8,075 bases of DNA from Betaproteobacteria bacterium (GTDB lineage Bacteria > Pseudomonadota > Gammaproteobacteria > Burkholderiales > Burkholderiaceae), in NCBI GenBank assembly GCA_018969885.1, contig JAGWXN010000150.1, positions 1-8,075 on the forward strand, given 5' to 3'. Made by a program: the position numbers and the translations under genes. Below the pieces are notes generated by a model, which was not told the DNA's origin, made no database searches, and was given only the letters and a program-made list of their open reading frames with translations. This document shows, piece by piece, positions 5,327 through 8,075 of the stretch. Each line of letters begins with the position of its first letter. Positions within the stretch are counted from its first letter, which is position 1.

Positions 5327-6058
5327 ATGCAGGCCTCGGACATCACCCTGCGACTGCTCGAGCATCTCGCGCTCGAGCCCGAACCCAGGGGGGTCACCGA
5401 ACTGGCCCAGGCACTTGGCCTCGCCAAGACCACGGCCCATCGGCATCTGCGCACCCTGGTTGAGCGTGGCTTTGCGCGGCAGCATGCGTCCACCCAGCGC
5501 TATGAGCCCGGCATCAAACTCTTCCAGCTGGGCGAGCGACTGCGCGAGCGCTTCACCCTGGGTCGTGCTGCGCGCGAGGTCATGCAGCGGCTGCGCGATA
5601 CAAGCGGCCAGGCCGTCACGCTCTCGGCACTGATCGAAGATCGGGTGATCGTGGTCGATCTCTTGCAGGGCCATACCCTGATCGAGTTTGGGGTTCGCCC
5701 TGGCACCGAAATGCGTCTCACCGGCACTGCTCACGGACGCGTCGCCCTGGCATTCGGACCAGCGTCGCTACGGCCCGCTCAAGGCCACAGCGCTGCCAAC
5801 CGGCGAGACGCTGCCGCATTGGGGCGCCAGCTTTCGGCCATCCAGAAACAGGGTTGGGCGACTGCCGCCAACGAAGTGATGTTCGGCATGAACGCGCTCG
5901 CCGCGCCGGTCTACGGCGCAAACGGCCTCTACCTCGGTGCCGTGGCCATTGTGGGCTCCGTGCAGTACATCCCCGCCAAGCCCACAGCCGCTCAAATCGA
6001 GCAGGTCACGCGGGCTGCAGCAACCATTTCCTCTCACATGGGCTGGAGACCGACTTGA
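5327..6058 (+). CDS. IclR-family transcriptional regulator
   Basis: From ATG 5327 the protein has 243 residues, within the family range. An N-terminal winged helix-turn-helix (about 4-60) contains GVTELAQALGLAKTTAHRHLRTLVERGFA, with the recognition helix around 33-45, and is followed by the linker YEPGIKLFQLG. The effector domain (about 75-240) shows TGTAHGRVALA and the GMNALAAPVYGANGLYLGAVAIVGS core. IclR proteins are dimers that sense small metabolites, often aromatic or carboxylic acids. The GTTCC/GGAAC palindromes upstream suggest self-regulation, and the 4-bp overlap with hyuA ties that gene to the same message. Residues about 146-166 do not resemble the family, while the next frame does (see findings), implying two compensating indels. 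A start at ATT 5297 would add ten residues; no ATG, GTG or TTG lies in frame upstream before the TAA at 5240-5242. Confidence 0.92.
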   Translation: MQASDITLRLLEHLALEPEPRGVTELAQALGLAKTTAHRHLRTLVERGFARQHASTQRYEPGIKLFQLGERLRERFTLGRAAREVMQRLRDTSGQAVTLSALIEDRVIVVDLLQGHTLIEFGVRPGTEMRLTGTAHGRVALAFGPASLRPAQGHSAANRRDAAALGRQLSAIQKQGWATAANEVMFGMNALAAPVYGANGLYLGAVAIVGSVQYIPAKPTAAQIEQVTRAAATISSHMGWRPT

Positions 6059-8075
6059 AAGAGGTTTATTCGCTCGCCGTCGATATCGGCGGCACGTTCA
6101 CTGACATCGTGCTGCGGGCCGCAGACGGCAGCCTCACGGTCGACAAAACCCTCACCACCCCGCGTAATCTGCTCGAAGGTTTTTTCACTGGGGTCAATGC
6201 GGTACTCCGCCGCCGCGGAATCAGCCCCGCCCAGGTCAATGGCGTGATCGTGCATGCCACCACCGTGGTCACCAATTCGCTGATCGAACGCAAAGGCGCG
6301 CCCACCGCCATGCTGGTCACCGAAGGCTTTCGCGATCTGCTCACCATCCGTAATGAACATCGCTACGACATGTATGACCCGCAGATCGAATTCGCCCCGC
6401 CGCTGGTGGCTCGCGAACTCACCTTCGGCGTCAAGGAGCGCACGCTCGCCGATGGCACCGTCACTGAAACACCCGACCTCGCATCCGTCGACCTGGCAAT
6501 CGAAGCACTCCGCGCGCAGGGCGTCCAGTCGGTGGCGGTGTGCCTGCTGAACAGCTACGCCAACCCCGCCAATGAACAGGCGATCGCCGCTCATCTGCGG
6601 CAGGCGCTACCCGACCTCTTCATTTCGCTCTCGAGCGAAATTGCGCCGCAGGTTCGGGAATATCCACGGGCTTCCACCACCGCCATCAACGCCTACACCA
6701 TGCCGGTGTCCCAGCCTTATCTGCAGGCGCTGCGTCGCCGCTTGGCCGACGAAGGCTATGCCAACGAGCCGCTCATCATGCTCTCCTCGGGTGGAATCAT
6801 CGGGGCAGAAATCGCCGGTCGGCATCCGGTGCGAATGATCGAAAGCGGGCCTGCCGCCGGGGCACTCGCCGCCAGCTTCTTTGCTGAACAGCTTTCGCTT
6901 GATCGACTGATGTCATTCGACATGGGCGGCACGACCGCCAAAGCGTGCCTCATCGAAGACGGCCGTCCGCTGGTCACCGGGTTGTTCGAAGCCGACCGCA
7001 AGTACCGCTTCAAGGAAGGAAGCGGCATGCCGGTCACCATCCCATCGATCGACATGATCGAAATCGGCGCGGGCGGCGGCAGCATCGCCCATGTCGATGC
7101 GCTGGGACTCCTCAAGGTGGGACCGGAGAGCGCGGGCGCCGACCCCGGGCCCGCCTGCTACGGTCGCGGCGGCACAGAGCCCTGCGTCACCGACGCCGAT
7201 CTGGTGCTGGGTCTTCTGGATGCAGACAATTTCCTGGGTGGGGACATGAAGCTTGATCGGCCCGCGGCGATCGCAGCCATGAAGCGTCTGGGCGCCCGAC
7301 TCGGCACCAGCGTCGACGATACCGCTCGTGGCATTTACCGAATCGTGGCTGAAGCCATGGCCTCGGCTACACGCGCGCATGCCACCGACCGGGGCGTCGA
7401 TTACCGCGGGCTTCCGCTCCTTGCCTTTGGCGGTGCCGGACCGGTTCACGCATGCGAGGTGGGTTCGCTTCTGCAAAGCCGCGCCGTCATTTTCCCGCCT
7501 CAGGCAAGCGTCCTGTCCGCGTTTGGCACCCTGGTCACACCGGTTCGGCTCGACCTGGTTCGAAGCGCGCTCGGCCTCCTCAAATCGGTCGATTGGCAGC
7601 GCGCCACCCGGTTGATCGACCACATGGAAGCCGAGGGGCGCGCCGCACTCGAAGCAGCAGGCGTGGCTGCACCCGACGTCCGGATCAGTTTCGGTGCCGA
7701 CCTGCGCTACTTCGGGCAGCAGAACGAAGTGAGCATCACGATGGCCGCCGACCCCCGGGCAGATCACGACCCCGCCCCCATCCAGGCCGAGTTCGAACGC
7801 GCCTATTTCGCGCAGTACGGCTTCAATCCCACCCACGTGGCGGTGGAGATCGTGAACTGGCGCCTCACCGCACATGGCCCTGATGTGGAACGCCGTACAT
7901 CGGGCAGTCCGGCCACCAGTATCGGTACGCCACGGGGGGAGCGCACCGTCACGCTTTGGGAATCGGCGCGAGCGGTAGCCGTGTATGAGCGCCGTGCGCT
8001 TGCCACCGGTCAATCGATCGACGGGCCCGCGCTCATCGAAGAGCGTGAGACCACCATCGTGATTCCGCCTGGCTG
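6055..8075 (+). CDS. HyuA-type hydantoinase/oxoprolinase/ATP-dependent carboxylase subunit A (3' end beyond window)
   Basis: The frame is open for 673 codons to the right edge with no stop; HyuA proteins are usually about 680-700 residues, so only a short tail is missing. Hydant_A_N occupies about 5-180, with VDIGGTFTD at 9-17. The hydantoinase A domain spans about 195-490: DMGGTTAK 289-296, IEIGAGGGSIA 335-345, GADPGPACYG 361-370, FGGAGPVHA 458-466. A C-terminal domain follows with LRYFGQQNEV 550-559. These ASKHA-like nucleotide-binding motifs are intact. With a HyuB partner, relatives open hydantoin or oxoproline rings or carboxylate ketones such as acetone and acetophenone using ATP; which applies here is unknown. 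The start is TTG 6055, overlapping the IclR stop (TTGA), with GGAG 6 nt upstream; no better start exists. Translation is probably coupled to the regulator. Confidence 0.93.
   Translation, partial: MKEVYSLAVDIGGTFTDIVLRAADGSLTVDKTLTTPRNLLEGFFTGVNAVLRRRGISPAQVNGVIVHATTVVTNSLIERKGAPTAMLVTEGFRDLLTIRNEHRYDMYDPQIEFAPPLVARELTFGVKERTLADGTVTETPDLASVDLAIEALRAQGVQSVAVCLLNSYANPANEQAIAAHLRQALPDLFISLSSEIAPQVREYPRASTTAINAYTMPVSQPYLQALRRRLADEGYANEPLIMLSSGGIIGAEIAGRHPVRMIESGPAAGALAASFFAEQLSLDRLMSFDMGGTTAKACLIEDGRPLVTGLFEADRKYRFKEGSGMPVTIPSIDMIEIGAGGGSIAHVDALGLLKVGPESAGADPGPACYGRGGTEPCVTDADLVLGLLDADNFLGGDMKLDRPAAIAAMKRLGARLGTSVDDTARGIYRIVAEAMASATRAHATDRGVDYRGLPLLAFGGAGPVHACEVGSLLQSRAVIFPPQASVLSAFGTLVTPVRLDLVRSALGLLKSVDWQRATRLIDHMEAEGRAALEAAGVAAPDVRISFGADLRYFGQQNEVSITMAADPRADHDPAPIQAEFERAYFAQYGFNPTHVAVEIVNWRLTAHGPDVERRTSGSPATSIGTPRGERTVTLWESARAVAVYERRALATGQSIDGPALIEERETTIVIPPG

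Noticed and set aside
5181..5633. Open frames on both strands over the start of the IclR gene, including a 173-codon - strand frame (5213-5734)
   Set aside because: They cover the promoter, operator and helix-turn-helix coding region in other frames, with low-complexity Ser/Arg/Pro composition and no family resemblance.
6913..8013. Long open frame of 366 codons on the - strand
   Set aside because: It lies wholly antisense to the intact HyuA gene, has no recognisable domain, and is the expected shadow frame of GC-rich coding DNA.

Overview
The window looks like a piece of the chromosome of a high-GC betaproteobacterium, most likely Burkholderiales (for example the Alcaligenaceae/Bordetella-Achromobacter side). 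Codons are strongly GC-rich at the third position. There are two unlinked periplasmic Bug (TctC-type) binding proteins, a family that is greatly expanded in that order, beside an IclR regulator and several acyl-CoA or carboxylate enzymes. I see no mobile element, tRNA, rRNA or CRISPR array.

Layout: (1) positions 3-77 hold the C-terminal end of an unidentified + strand gene. (2) A + strand pair at 190-978 and 1007-1978 encodes a phytanoyl-CoA dioxygenase-like Fe(II)/2-oxoglutarate oxygenase and a Bug binding protein. (3) A - strand pair, MaoC-like hot-dog protein (3829-3380) then PaaK-like acyl/aryl-CoA ligase (3383-2022), is coupled by a GTGA overlap and converges on the first Bug gene. (4) A 151-bp divergent region leads to a second + strand Bug gene (3981-5009). 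(5) A 317-bp structured intergenic stretch holds a good sigma-70-like promoter with an IclR-type operator on its start point. (6) It is followed by an IclR regulator (5327-6058, possibly starting at an ATT at 5297) and, overlapping its stop by 4 bp, a HyuA-type hydantoinase/oxoprolinase/carboxylase subunit (TTG start at 6055) that runs off the right edge.

The content suggests a small catabolic locus. Two periplasmic proteins would capture small carboxylates or related compounds. A HyuA protein (with a HyuB presumably beyond the edge) would carry out ATP-dependent ring opening or carboxylation. An AMP-forming ligase would make a CoA thioester, a MaoC-fold protein would act on it, and an oxygenase would hydroxylate a substrate. 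An IclR protein that probably controls its own promoter, and through coupling hyuA, would be the local sensor. The substrate cannot be read from sequence and no complete known pathway matches.

The points most worth a second look are the MaoC-like protein in which the catalytic Asp/His pair appears replaced by Tyr/Phe, the strong Shine-Dalgarno placed before an ATT rather than the first ATG of the IclR gene, a probable pair of compensating frameshifts inside that gene, and the operator-on-promoter arrangement upstream of it.
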